64,000 nt of DNA. Origin: Staphylococcus sp. M0911. Its GTDB lineage: Bacteria; Bacillota; Bacilli; Staphylococcales; Staphylococcaceae. Each line of letters starts with the position of its first letter. Position 1 is the first letter of the stretch. Of this stretch, positions 56,133 through 64,000 are shown piece after piece. Location: the NCBI RefSeq assembly GCF_003491325.1, contig NZ_CP022881.1, positions 2,046,001 through 2,110,000 on the forward strand, in the 5' to 3' direction. A model generated the notes under the pieces. It saw only the letters and a list, made by a program, of their open reading frames with translations. It searched no databases and was not told the DNA's origin. A program made the position numbers and the translations under genes.

Positions 56133-56873
56133 TTGCTTGAAGTTAGTAATTTAAATCTTTTTTTAGGTAATAAGCATATTTTAAAAGATATTGGTTTTAA
56201 AATTCCTATTACTGGTGAAATGATAGGTATTATGGGGCCTAATGGTGCTGGAAAGTCTTCTTTACTGAAGTCATTAATAGGAGATTTCCAAGCAACTGGC
56301 ACACAATTACTTTATCAACGTCCGATACATACTCAATTGAAATACATGACATACATACCTCAAAAATCAAATATTGATTTGGATTTTCCGATCAATGTGG
56401 AAAAAGTGATTCTCTCAGGATGTTATGGCGACATCGGTTGGTTTAATCAACCTAGACATGAGACCAAAATTCAATTGAATCAATTATTAGATGATTTAGA
56501 CTTAAAATCTTTAAAACGAAAACAGATTTCTGCATTAAGTGGTGGTCAACTTCAGCGTGTACTTGTTGCACGCGCACTCATGTCTAAAAGTCAACTTTAT
56601 TTATTCGACGAACCTTTTGTCGGCATTGACTTTAAAAGCGAGCAACTCATAATGAATAAAATTAGGCAATTAAAATCACAAGGCAAGTTGATTCTCATTG
56701 TTCATCATGACTTATCTAAGGCTTCTCAATACTTCGATCGTATTATGTTGCTCAATCAAACGCTTCGTTATTTTGGTGATGCTGAAGATGCAATGAATAA
56801 TGACACACTATTAAATGACACATTTATGTCTCAGACTAGTCATATTGATGCATCTTCGAAAGGAAGTGCCTAA
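56133..56873 (+). CDS. mntA: Manganese ABC ATPase MntA
   Basis: A 246-residue ATPase with Walker A GPNGAGKSS (about 35-43), signature LSGGQ (about 138-142), Walker B YLFDEPFVGID and switch His VHHD. It powers MntB for Mn uptake during metal limitation, including calprotectin stress. Start is TTG at 56133, with AGGAGGT eight bases upstream. First gene of mntABC; mntB begins 2 bp after its stop. Confidence 0.94.
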   Translation: MLEVSNLNLFLGNKHILKDIGFKIPITGEMIGIMGPNGAGKSSLLKSLIGDFQATGTQLLYQRPIHTQLKYMTYIPQKSNIDLDFPINVEKVILSGCYGDIGWFNQPRHETKIQLNQLLDDLDLKSLKRKQISALSGGQLQRVLVARALMSKSQLYLFDEPFVGIDFKSEQLIMNKIRQLKSQGKLILIVHHDLSKASQYFDRIMLLNQTLRYFGDAEDAMNNDTLLNDTFMSQTSHIDASSKGSA

Positions 56874-56875
56874 AT

Positions 56876-57709
56876 ATGCATGACTTTTTCACACATCTTT
56901 TAAATTATCAATTTTTAAATAGAGCACTAATCATTTCAATGATCGTTGGTGTTGTCTGTGGCACTGTAGGTAGCCTAATTGTATTAAGAGGATTATCACT
57001 GATGGGCGATGCGATGAGTCATGCTGTATTACCAGGAGTAGCATTATCATTCTTATTTGGAATACCAATGTTTATTGGCGCGTTAATAACTGGAATGATT
57101 GCAAGTATGTTAATCGGATTTATTACTTCTAAGAGTAAAACAAAGCCAGATGCAGCTATAGGCATTAGCTTTACGGCATTCCTTGCACTAGGTGTCATTT
57201 TAATCAGTGTCATCAATAGTACGACTGACTTATACCATATTTTATTCGGTAATTTACTCGCCATCACACATACAACGTTTTGGACTACCGTGATCATCGG
57301 ACTATTTGTACTAAGTCTCATCATTATATTCTATCGACCTTTAATGATTTCTACGTTTGATAACACATTTAGTAGAATGAATGGTTTAAATACTAAGCTA
57401 ATACATTATTTTGTCATGCTACTCCTTGCATTAGTAACGGTTGCAAGTATCCAAACCGTAGGCATTATTTTAGTCGTTGCACTCCTAGTCACACCCGCTT
57501 CAACTGCCTTTCTTATTTGCAAGAATTTATATGGCATGATGGCAGTCGCAAGCTTCATTGGTGTAATCAGTTCAATTATCGGACTTTATTTCAGTTACAT
57601 ATATAACGTACCAAGTGGTGCAGCTATTGTACTTTGCACATTTGCGATTTACGTTATCACATTAGGTATCACAACATTTAAAAATAAACAGAGAAGAGGC
57701 GTAATTTAA
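56876..57709 (+). CDS. mntB: Manganese ABC permease MntB
   Basis: A 277-residue ABC-3-family (ZnuB/MntB) permease with about eight to nine helices. Signature segments are LRGLSLMGDAMSHAVLPGVALSFL (about 38-61) and TVGIILVVALLVTPASTAFL (about 195-214). It forms the channel that receives Mn from the lipoprotein MntC. Directly coupled to mntC, whose start follows the stop codon. Confidence 0.94.
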   Translation: MHDFFTHLLNYQFLNRALIISMIVGVVCGTVGSLIVLRGLSLMGDAMSHAVLPGVALSFLFGIPMFIGALITGMIASMLIGFITSKSKTKPDAAIGISFTAFLALGVILISVINSTTDLYHILFGNLLAITHTTFWTTVIIGLFVLSLIIIFYRPLMISTFDNTFSRMNGLNTKLIHYFVMLLLALVTVASIQTVGIILVVALLVTPASTAFLICKNLYGMMAVASFIGVISSIIGLYFSYIYNVPSGAAIVLCTFAIYVITLGITTFKNKQRRGVI

Positions 57710-58639
57710 ATGAAGAAAATCATTCCCTTATTGCTAGCCATTTTTATCGTCTTGGTTGGTTGCAGTCAATCTAATGGAGATAAACAACAAGCTGACAGTC
57801 ATAAATTAAAAGTTGTCACAACTAATTCTATCCTTTATGACATGGTAAAAAATGTCGGTGGCGATCATGTTGACGTCCATAGCATTGTTCCTGTTGGACA
57901 AGATCCACATGAATATGAAGTCAAACCTAAGGATATTAAAAAGTTAACAGATGCAGATGTTATATTTTATAACGGATTAAATTTAGAAACTGGTAATGGC
58001 TGGTTCAAGAAAGCATTAGAACAAGCCGGCAAATCGATGGATGATAAAAAAGTCATCGCCGTTTCTAAAGATGTTAAACCTATATATCTAAACGGAGAAG
58101 AAGGCAACAAAGATAAATTAGATCCTCACGCATGGTTAAGTATTGAAAATGGTATTAAGTATGTCAAAACGATTCAAGATAGTTTAAACAAATATGATTC
58201 ATCAAATCAAAAAGATTATAAACATCAAGGAAATCAATACTTATCTAAATTAGAAAAACTTAATAAAGAAAGTAAAGACAAATTTAATGATATTCCAAAA
58301 GAACGACGTGCCATGATTACTAGTGAAGGTGCATTTAAATACTTTGCAAAGCAATATGATGTGAAGCCTGGATATATTTGGGAAATCAACACAGAAAAAC
58401 AAGGTACACCTTCACAAATGAGACACGCTATTCAATTTGTAAAAGAGCATCAGATTAAACATCTATTAGTCGAAACAAGTGTAGATAAAAAAGCGATGGA
58501 AAGCTTATCCGAAGAAACACATAAAGATATATACGGAGAAGTATTTACTGATTCAATTGGTAAAAAAGGCTCAAAAGGTGATTCTTATTATAAAATGATG
58601 AAATCTAATATCGATACAATACATGGTAGCATGAAATAA
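57710..58639 (+). CDS. mntC: Manganese-binding lipoprotein MntC
   Basis: A 309-residue cluster A-I (ZnuA-type) solute-binding lipoprotein. Signal peptide with lipobox LVGC (Cys18). Metal ligands are visible as His in QDPHEYEVK (about 66), His in LDPHAWLS (about 139), Glu in TSEGAFKYF (about 204) and the late Asp near EVFTDSIGKKG (about 280), matching the HHED pattern of Mn-type binders. Anchored on the outer membrane face; also a known vaccine antigen in S. aureus. Confidence 0.95.
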   Translation: MKKIIPLLLAIFIVLVGCSQSNGDKQQADSHKLKVVTTNSILYDMVKNVGGDHVDVHSIVPVGQDPHEYEVKPKDIKKLTDADVIFYNGLNLETGNGWFKKALEQAGKSMDDKKVIAVSKDVKPIYLNGEEGNKDKLDPHAWLSIENGIKYVKTIQDSLNKYDSSNQKDYKHQGNQYLSKLEKLNKESKDKFNDIPKERRAMITSEGAFKYFAKQYDVKPGYIWEINTEKQGTPSQMRHAIQFVKEHQIKHLLVETSVDKKAMESLSEETHKDIYGEVFTDSIGKKGSKGDSYYKMMKSNIDTIHGSMK

Positions 58640-59222
58640 TGCTACTTGCGTAACTACCGCAACAACTTAATAGAACCGATGGCTGAGTGAATAAGATATA
58701 ACTTGAATCACACTCAGCCACCCTATTAAGTCTTTATGTTATAACTAATAGTCTCATATCGTGCGTGAAGTTTTATATTATCCTCCTAAAATATAAAATC
58801 GTTCTCTCACGCACGGTATGGTGGTGTTAGTCTATCTCATCTCATTTATGTAGTGGGCTTATACATTATCTTAACTCCCCAATGGTAAAGGTATCATTTC
58901 ATCCCCCTTTACCAAATCGTTTTAAACTGACAAGATATCATAAAGTGGCTTGAAATACGTTCCCTTTTCAAACCATATATCTGTCAAAGTTATAAAATCA
59001 TCCCTATAACATTGAGATTGAATTGGGTTTCACTATAGGACGCTGTTGAACAGGTTGTATAGAACCCATGCACTGATGGTTCAATCTCAAATGATTCAAC
59101 ATTTATGGCCTATTCTCTCCATAAATGTCGGTCGTAGAACTTATATTTCACCCGATGAGTTTTACGAGTGTCTGCTTTATATACAGGAAAAAGCTCGTGA
59201 GGTCTTACCTCACGAGCTTTCC
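58640..59222 (+). ncRNA. rsaC: RsaC-like sRNA, the mntABC 3' region
   Basis: The 580-nt stretch after mntC is non-coding but highly structured and ends in a strong terminator, the arrangement of RsaC, which is cut from the mntABC 3' UTR in S. aureus. Stems: GGCTGAGTG/CACTCAGCC (58681-58689 with 58711-58719); CGTGCGTGA/TCACGCACG (58760-58768 with 58807-58815) topped by TTTTATATT/AATATAAAA, exposing TCCTCC in the loop; a late TTGAGATTGAA/TTCAATCTCAA pair; and a second C-rich patch TCCCCCTTACC (about 58901-58911). RsaC represses sodA under Mn starvation. The precise 5' end is unknown. Confidence 0.75.
59190..59220. terminator. Bidirectional terminator between RsaC-like RNA and nhaK
   Basis: A perfect 14-bp stem AAAGCTCGTGAGGT/ACCTCACGAGCTTT (59190-59203 with 59207-59220), loop of 3 nt. 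Confidence 0.92.
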
Positions 59223-59236
59223 TATTTATAATATGA

Positions 59237-61279
59237 TTATGTCATACTATCCACAATAACCATCTCATCATAATTAATTGATTCTCTAAGTTTTAAAGCT
59301 GTACCTTCTGTAATTTCTTCATCTTCAATTAACTCTCTTAAAATACGACGTTGTTCACGTAATGCATTAAGTTTAATACGAGTCAATGTATCCTCACTAG
59401 GAGAATTAAAGAAATTGTTTGGTGTTAAGTTATCTATACGCATGAGGTAACCATCACAAATCATACCTACCTCTAACTTGTTATCATTGTTGGCTTCTTG
59501 TCCTAATCGTCTTACTACATTATAGTGAACGATTTTGTTGATTTTAACTAATTCTAACAAGTTATCTGTCACGCTTAAAGATGAAGCAGAGTTAATAGTT
59601 GTCTTCACGCGTCGTTTTAATAGTGCACCTCTAAATAATACAATTAAACGACGGATTAATGATGCTTGTTTATATACCTGTGTACGTTCAGCATATCGCA
59701 TGTAGTTCTCAAGTATACTATTTGTGATACTACCGTCATCTACTAACTGTTCAAGCGTTTTTGTTTCCACATTAAACGCAATCTTTTGAAGTCTTTCAAG
59801 TTCTTTAGAGTTTTCATCGTCTTTCTCTACCGTTTTCAAGAATGTTAATTTGTCATGATATTCTTTAATGACATTGCCATAACGGTAACTGGTTTCAAAA
59901 GTTGATTTTTGATTTAAATAATCAATGACATGTTCCAAAATGTATATTCTTGCTTCTTTGAAGTTCATGCTACCCACTTTCACTTCAGGCGCATTAGCAG
60001 TAACAAATGGTAGTAATAATTGTGCCGCAACTAAACTGATGATCACCATACCTGATGCAATAAATAACAAATCATTACGATAATCAAATGCATGATGATC
60101 AGCTAAATAATAGGGTAACGTTAATGCGATAGCTAACGAAATCGTTCCATGGACACCACATAACGTCATAATAAGTGCATACAAACTGCGTTTGGGTGGT
60201 TTCTCCGTTGTATTATTACCGTCGTCATCTTGGCTAATCATTTTCTGGAATGGACTGACAGCTAAATAGAAATAAGGATATAATACGTAAACCCATAAGA
60301 ATCTAAATAGATAAACAGCTAATGCTACTAGTACAGTAATAACAATTAAAAACAGTAAATTGTGTGGTTCAGTTTTAATGATGTTAATTACCACTTCTGG
60401 TACTAAAAATCCTAATATAGAAAAAACAAAACCATTTAACACATATCCTAAAATATTCCATGTATGGTTATAACTCATTTGCAATCTCGTTCGTGTCTGT
60501 GCGATTCTATCTCGTTCAAATCCATGAACGAGTCCTGCCACTACAGCAGCGATAATACCTGATGCATGAAATAACTCTGCAACTAAGTATGTAACAAATG
60601 GTGTCAATAACTGTATAAATGTAAACATATTAATGTTTTCAATACCACGGCGCATTAATGTTAATCTAAACCGAACTAAAGCCATTCCAATGAGTAACCC
60701 TACGATGGCCCCACCTAACGAAGCAACTAAAAACTGTTCCACGGATTCCATAATAGAAAATGTACCTGTTACTAATGCACCAACTGCAATTTTAAATGAA
60801 ATGATACCTGCCGCATCATTTAACAATGACTCGCCCTCTAAAATAGTCATTGCTCCTTTTGGTAATACTTTACCATTCGTAATTGCTTGTACCGCTACTG
60901 CATCAGTTGGACATAGAATAGCAGCAATCGCGAAAGCTGCACCCGTAGGTAGTTCAGGCCAAATCCAATGAATGAAAAAACCTACACCAATGACAGTTGT
61001 AATGACTAGACCTAACGCCATCATCATCACAGGTTTAATATATTTTCTTAAGTGCACCCGTGAGACATTAACGCCTTCTACAAATAGAAGCGGTGCGATT
61101 AATGCAACCATAAATAATTCGGAATCAAAATTAAACTCAACAGGGATAGGAGTAATAAATAACAACATACCTAAAGCGATTTGAATAAACGCTAGTGGTA
61201 CTTTCGGCATAAACGTATGAACGAAAGAACTAATAATAACGACGCCGATAAATATAAGTAATGTTTCAAATATTTCCAA
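59237..61279 (-). CDS. nhaK: CPA1-family monovalent cation/proton antiporter (NhaK-type)
   Basis: A 680-residue antiporter: about twelve helices (1-425) with the ion-binding CPTDAVAVQ (about 124-132), LEGESLLNDAAGI (about 146-158) and GVHGTISLAIAL (about 370-381), then a long cytoplasmic helical domain (about 435-680) rich in charged residues, likely regulatory. It exchanges Na+, K+ or Li+ for H+ to hold cytoplasmic pH. Placed beside the Mnh2 antiporter operon. Confidence 0.92.
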   Translation of the reverse strand: MEIFETLLIFIGVVIISSFVHTFMPKVPLAFIQIALGMLLFITPIPVEFNFDSELFMVALIAPLLFVEGVNVSRVHLRKYIKPVMMMALGLVITTVIGVGFFIHWIWPELPTGAAFAIAAILCPTDAVAVQAITNGKVLPKGAMTILEGESLLNDAAGIISFKIAVGALVTGTFSIMESVEQFLVASLGGAIVGLLIGMALVRFRLTLMRRGIENINMFTFIQLLTPFVTYLVAELFHASGIIAAVVAGLVHGFERDRIAQTRTRLQMSYNHTWNILGYVLNGFVFSILGFLVPEVVINIIKTEPHNLLFLIVITVLVALAVYLFRFLWVYVLYPYFYLAVSPFQKMISQDDDGNNTTEKPPKRSLYALIMTLCGVHGTISLAIALTLPYYLADHHAFDYRNDLLFIASGMVIISLVAAQLLLPFVTANAPEVKVGSMNFKEARIYILEHVIDYLNQKSTFETSYRYGNVIKEYHDKLTFLKTVEKDDENSKELERLQKIAFNVETKTLEQLVDDGSITNSILENYMRYAERTQVYKQASLIRRLIVLFRGALLKRRVKTTINSASSLSVTDNLLELVKINKIVHYNVVRRLGQEANNDNKLEVGMICDGYLMRIDNLTPNNFFNSPSEDTLTRIKLNALREQRRILRELIEDEEITEGTALKLRESINYDEMVIVDSMT

Positions 61280-61813
61280 ACTTTCACCTCTTTAATGAAT
61301 TGTTTTGGAATGAAAATTAAGTAACACGTATAGGAATTGATGTACTCTAGAGGTTAATTAATATAGAAGCAATCCTTAAATAATAAGATTTATCAGATTG
61401 TTATATCACAATTGACTTTATTAATATAGATGTTATGAGGAGGGCTCAACTCAGTTATCACAATGTTAGGTTATCCATACATCAATCATTTGAACATGAA
61501 TTGAAAAGTTAACTAGTATCATCAAATTTTATGATTTTGGAATGTTAAAGTAATGCAATACATTTTTAACTACGTAGTACTCGTTATCCCAAAGTTATAC
61601 TTTAAAGTTCCAAACACATAAAATATCTTTTTATCCCTTTTCAATAAATTTACTACTTAAATTCATAATTTTCCTTGTACAATATTTTATCACTATTTTG
61701 AGTATTACTTAAATAAATCGCACCTTAAACTATCATCTTTTTCTAATACAAATTAAAAACTACCGCACATCCTTCTATACGGATACACGATAGCTTTATT
61801 TTACTCATAGCCT
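61280..61813. other. Gene-free region between nhaK and mnh2
   Basis: A 534-bp AT-rich stretch with no convincing ORF. The only clear element is the mnh2 terminator at 61760-61795. A GAGGAGGG ribosome-binding-site-like run at about 61436-61445 is followed only by a 13-codon frame, so no gene is called. Confidence 0.55.
61760..61795 (-). terminator. Terminator of the mnh2 operon
   Basis: A 13-bp stem including G-U pairs (CTACCGCACATCC side at 61760-61772 against GGATACACGATAG), followed by TTTTTAATT on the minus strand. Confidence 0.7.
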
Positions 61814-62269
61814 TTATTTATTAAGCTTTTGATTCTCTTTATAATATAATTTTTCTCTTCGTTGTTCACGCAATTTAGCACGCGTTTTCAATTCTTCAGG
61901 TGAGTTGAATTCATTTTGACTTAACAATATGGAAGACTGTCTTGGTACATCATCTTTTCTATACATGTATGCACCATTTCGATACGCCGCACGTGCGACT
62001 AAATGCATGCCTACTGGTGATGTCAAATTAATAAAGATCAGTGATAATAATAACCTAACACTGAAAAATCCTGTATTCACTACAAAATAGATTAACACGC
62101 CAACAATCGTTAATAATACTGATAGCGTCGCACTTTTCGTGGAAGCGTGACTTCTCAAAAATACATCTTGGAATTTCACGATGCCGATCGCACTGATTAA
62201 TGCAATCACACTACCTAGAAAGATGAATATTGAAGAGATGAGACTAACGATTTCTTTTACTGTTTCCAT
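61814..62269 (-). CDS. mnhG2: Mrp-type antiporter subunit MnhG2
   Basis: The product (151 aa) has three N-terminal helices (about 8-30, 42-62 and 66-90), with [14 protein letters not shown] (about 33-46) and [19 protein letters not shown] typical of MrpG/MnhG, and a charged cytoplasmic tail. The start at METVKEI (62269) is chosen by homology; the frame extends to 62290. It overlaps mnhF2 by 26 bp. Last gene of the seven-gene antiporter operon for pH and Na+/K+ homeostasis. Confidence 0.92.
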   Translation of the reverse strand: METVKEIVSLISSIFIFLGSVIALISAIGIVKFQDVFLRSHASTKSATLSVLLTIVGVLIYFVVNTGFFSVRLLLSLIFINLTSPVGMHLVARAAYRNGAYMYRKDDVPRQSSILLSQNEFNSPEELKTRAKLREQRREKLYYKENQKLNK

Positions 62270-62546
62270 TGAAAACGCGCCCCCCTCCAATAAATCTAGA
62301 AATAGACACCGAACTTACAAATGAGATGATGGCTATTAACATGATTGAATCTAGGAATGAAACGGTACCCATAATCACACTCATGACACCAACAATACAC
62401 ATGACAACGGCACTCGTCGCATCGAATGACACGACTCTATCAGCAGTAGTCGGCCCTTTAATTAATCTCAAAAGACAAACCAATAATGCAATACCAAAAA
62501 TAACCAAAGCTGCAATAATAAAAAATTCCGTCATAGCTTGTATCAT
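62244..62546 (-). CDS. mnhF2: Mrp-type antiporter subunit MnhF2
   Basis: A 100-residue, three-helix protein (about 5-27, 36-56 and 64-85). [19 protein letters not shown] (about 31-49) is the MrpF signature with the conserved Asp. It closely resembles remembered S. aureus MnhF2. Overlaps mnhE2 by 4 bp and mnhG2 by 26 bp, so tightly coupled. Confidence 0.94.
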   Translation of the reverse strand: MIQAMTEFFIIAALVIFGIALLVCLLRLIKGPTTADRVVSFDATSAVVMCIVGVMSVIMGTVSFLDSIMLIAIISFVSSVSISRFIGGGRVFNGNSKRNR

Positions 62547-63025
62547 CGTGTCACCTCCAAGATTAAATCTTCATATTGTTTAATATTTCGTAGTAAATTT
62601 TTCTTGTCCTTATCCGTTACATCAATACTATGAATTAAAAATTTATTTGTTCCTTTTGATATTCGAATCACCGTTGAACCTGGCGTTATGATAATTAAAA
62701 TCGTTAAAAAGGTAATTGCCCAATCGTTAGTTAAATTGGTCTCATACGTTAACAATCCAGGATTCATATCTTTCGTTTTAAACAAAATATAATTGATTGT
62801 ACTAATACTAGATGTAATTAATTGATATAAGTAAACGACTAAAAACTTAACGGCAACCCATATTTTTCTCAAATAAAACTCTTGTCCAAAGAAACGATGT
62901 AAAATATAGATGACGATCACACCAATTAAATACCCAGAGAAGAAGGTTGTGAATTTAAATTCGTCCTCATCTTGAAATAAAACCCATAAAAACGCAATAA
63001 CAATATTCAGAACGACTTGATTCAT
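62543..63025 (-). CDS. mnhE2: Mrp-type antiporter subunit MnhE2
   Basis: A 160-residue MrpE/MnhE protein with two N-terminal helices and a soluble C-terminal domain. Family motifs are [20 protein letters not shown] (about 28-47), [17 protein letters not shown] (about 84-100) and [17 protein letters not shown] (about 106-122). It matches MnhE2 rather than MnhE1 of S. aureus. The start directly abuts the mnhD2 stop. Confidence 0.95.
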   Translation of the reverse strand: MNQVVLNIVIAFLWVLFQDEDEFKFTTFFSGYLIGVIVIYILHRFFGQEFYLRKIWVAVKFLVVYLYQLITSSISTINYILFKTKDMNPGLLTYETNLTNDWAITFLTILIIITPGSTVIRISKGTNKFLIHSIDVTDKDKKNLLRNIKQYEDLILEVTR

Positions 63026-64000
63026 CTAATTATCTCCCTCCTTCAAATGCGTATTCACTATTTGATGGAACTGATGCTCGTCTATATTCATCTTAGTCGC
63101 ATTTTCAGTGACATTTAATACTAGTGGCGCTCCAATTCCCATTAATAAAATGACTACTACAAGAATACCTAGAATCCCTTTACGATGTTTTGGTATTTTC
63201 TTAAATTCAACTTCTTCGCCATCTTGGTCACCAAAGTACATTAAAAATAGGATTCTAAATAAGCTATACATTGCAATAAGACTGGTTACAATCATTAATC
63301 CCAGACCAATATAGTTGCCATTTTCGATGGCACCTTTAAAAATCAAAACTTTACCGGGGAAACCACTAAATGGTGGCACCCCACCAATCGCAAAAATCAT
63401 AATAACAAATGCTATACCAAAGAATGGTTCGCGTTTAGCAAGTCCACTTAAATAATGGTACTGACGATAACCCGAAATATAAACTAAGCTACCTACAATA
63501 AAGAATAATAACGTCTTAACAACAATATCGTTAGCTAGATAGAAAATCGCACCATTAACACCTGAAAATGTATGTGTACCTAAACCAAGAATGACAAAAC
63601 CAATCGACAATATGACTTGATAAGCAGCAATCTTCTTAATATCTTTGTATGCTAAAACGCCAAAAGCACCAATAATCATTGTTAGACATGACATGAAGAT
63701 AAGTAACGGATGCGTGACACCTGCATGAGAGTCAAATAATAATGTGAAGAAGCGGATTAATGCATATGCACCGACTTTCGTCATTAATGCTGCAAAAAGT
63801 GCGGCTAATTCTGTGTTTAATACTGCATATGCTTTAGGTAGCCACATAAAGATAACTAGTGCCGCTTTCGAACTGAATGCTACCAAGAATATAAGTGAAA
63901 TCATCGTCACGGTTTGATTATCTTCCATGTTATTTAATCTTAAAGCAATATGAGAAAAATTAAGTGTTCCTACTGTTTTATACAATAAACCAATCGCGAA
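63026..64000 (-). CDS. mnhD2: Mrp-type antiporter subunit MnhD2, partial (5' end beyond window)
   Basis: The last 325 or so residues of an NADH dehydrogenase ND4/NuoM-like Mrp antiporter subunit; the frame stays open to the right edge, so the start is outside. Visible: [12 protein letters not shown], the conserved helix-7 Lys in [47 protein letters not shown] and [14 protein letters not shown]. It is one of the two proton/ion-translocating subunits, with MnhA2. Full-length counterpart is about 498 residues. Confidence 0.94.
   Translation of the reverse strand, partial: FAIGLLYKTVGTLNFSHIALRLNNMEDNQTVTMISLIFLVAFSSKAALVIFMWLPKAYAVLNTELAALFAALMTKVGAYALIRFFTLLFDSHAGVTHPLLIFMSCLTMIIGAFGVLAYKDIKKIAAYQVILSIGFVILGLGTHTFSGVNGAIFYLANDIVVKTLLFFIVGSLVYISGYRQYHYLSGLAKREPFFGIAFVIMIFAIGGVPPFSGFPGKVLIFKGAIENGNYIGLGLMIVTSLIAMYSLFRILFLMYFGDQDGEEVEFKKIPKHRKGILGILVVVILLMGIGAPLVLNVTENATKMNIDEHQFHQIVNTHLKEGDN

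Noticed and set aside
59046..59231. 61-codon ORF with TTG start downstream of mntC
   Set aside because: It has no ribosome-binding site, overlaps paired stems and the terminator, and lies in the RsaC-like RNA; it is best read as non-coding.
61436..61500. Short ORF after a GAGGAGGG run between nhaK and mnh2
   Set aside because: The frame is only 13 codons, with an upstream in-frame stop and no supporting promoter or homology.

Overview
The window is low-GC Firmicute DNA from a Staphylococcus that does not look like S. aureus itself. MgrA, SarX, GraS, AbcA, YebC-type and MnhE2-type proteins match remembered S. aureus sequences closely but not identically. Gene order follows the conserved staphylococcal backbone running from the mnh2 antiporter operon through tar/tag, fhu, dha, graXRS-vraFG, rbf-sarX and uppP-cydDC to mgrA. 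A coagulase-negative species is likely; the species cannot be fixed from sequence alone. No phage, insertion sequence, CRISPR array, tRNA or rRNA was seen.

Left part (1-20 kb): the 5' part of a malate dehydrogenase gene, an aldo/keto reductase, a CobW-type metallochaperone GTPase, the global regulator mgrA, cydDC-like ABC exporter genes and uppP. Then comes an operon (coiled-coil YtxH-like protein, YaiI, LOG protein) behind a near-perfect SigB promoter. A small cassette (Rossmann oxidoreductase, Rrf2 regulator, metallo-beta-lactamase fold hydrolase) follows, then acetyltransferases, small envelope proteins, a LysR-MFS-DUF456 set, DUF402, cupin and YebC-family genes.

Middle part (20-45 kb): the biofilm regulators sarX and rbf, a Bax-inhibitor-like membrane protein, a secreted LysM-CHAP amidase with a WalR box, the Pit phosphate transporter and its DUF47 partner, the antimicrobial-peptide sensing and efflux module graXRS-vraFG, an esterase, PTS-dependent dihydroxyacetone kinase (dhaKLM) with a cre site, the hydroxamate-siderophore ATPase and permeases fhuCBG behind a perfect Fur box, a YitT protein and the nucleoside transporter nupC. 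A structured RNA that fits RsaD, with a CodY-like box at its promoter, lies between yitT and nupC.

Right part (45-64 kb): abcA and pbp4 (divergent), the wall teichoic acid genes tarD, tagX, tarB, tarG, tarH and tarA, an M50-like membrane protease, mntR and the manganese transporter mntABC. The roughly 580-nt mntABC 3' region fits the sRNA RsaC. The CPA1 antiporter nhaK and the 3' end of the mnh2 (Mrp) operon close the window. The shared theme is the cell envelope and metal/ion homeostasis, under MgrA, SarX, GraRS, WalR, Fur, MntR, CodY, CcpA and SigB control. No wholly new system is evident; the most informative content is regulatory: two sRNA loci, several exact operators, and a few unexplained structured or decayed intergenic segments.
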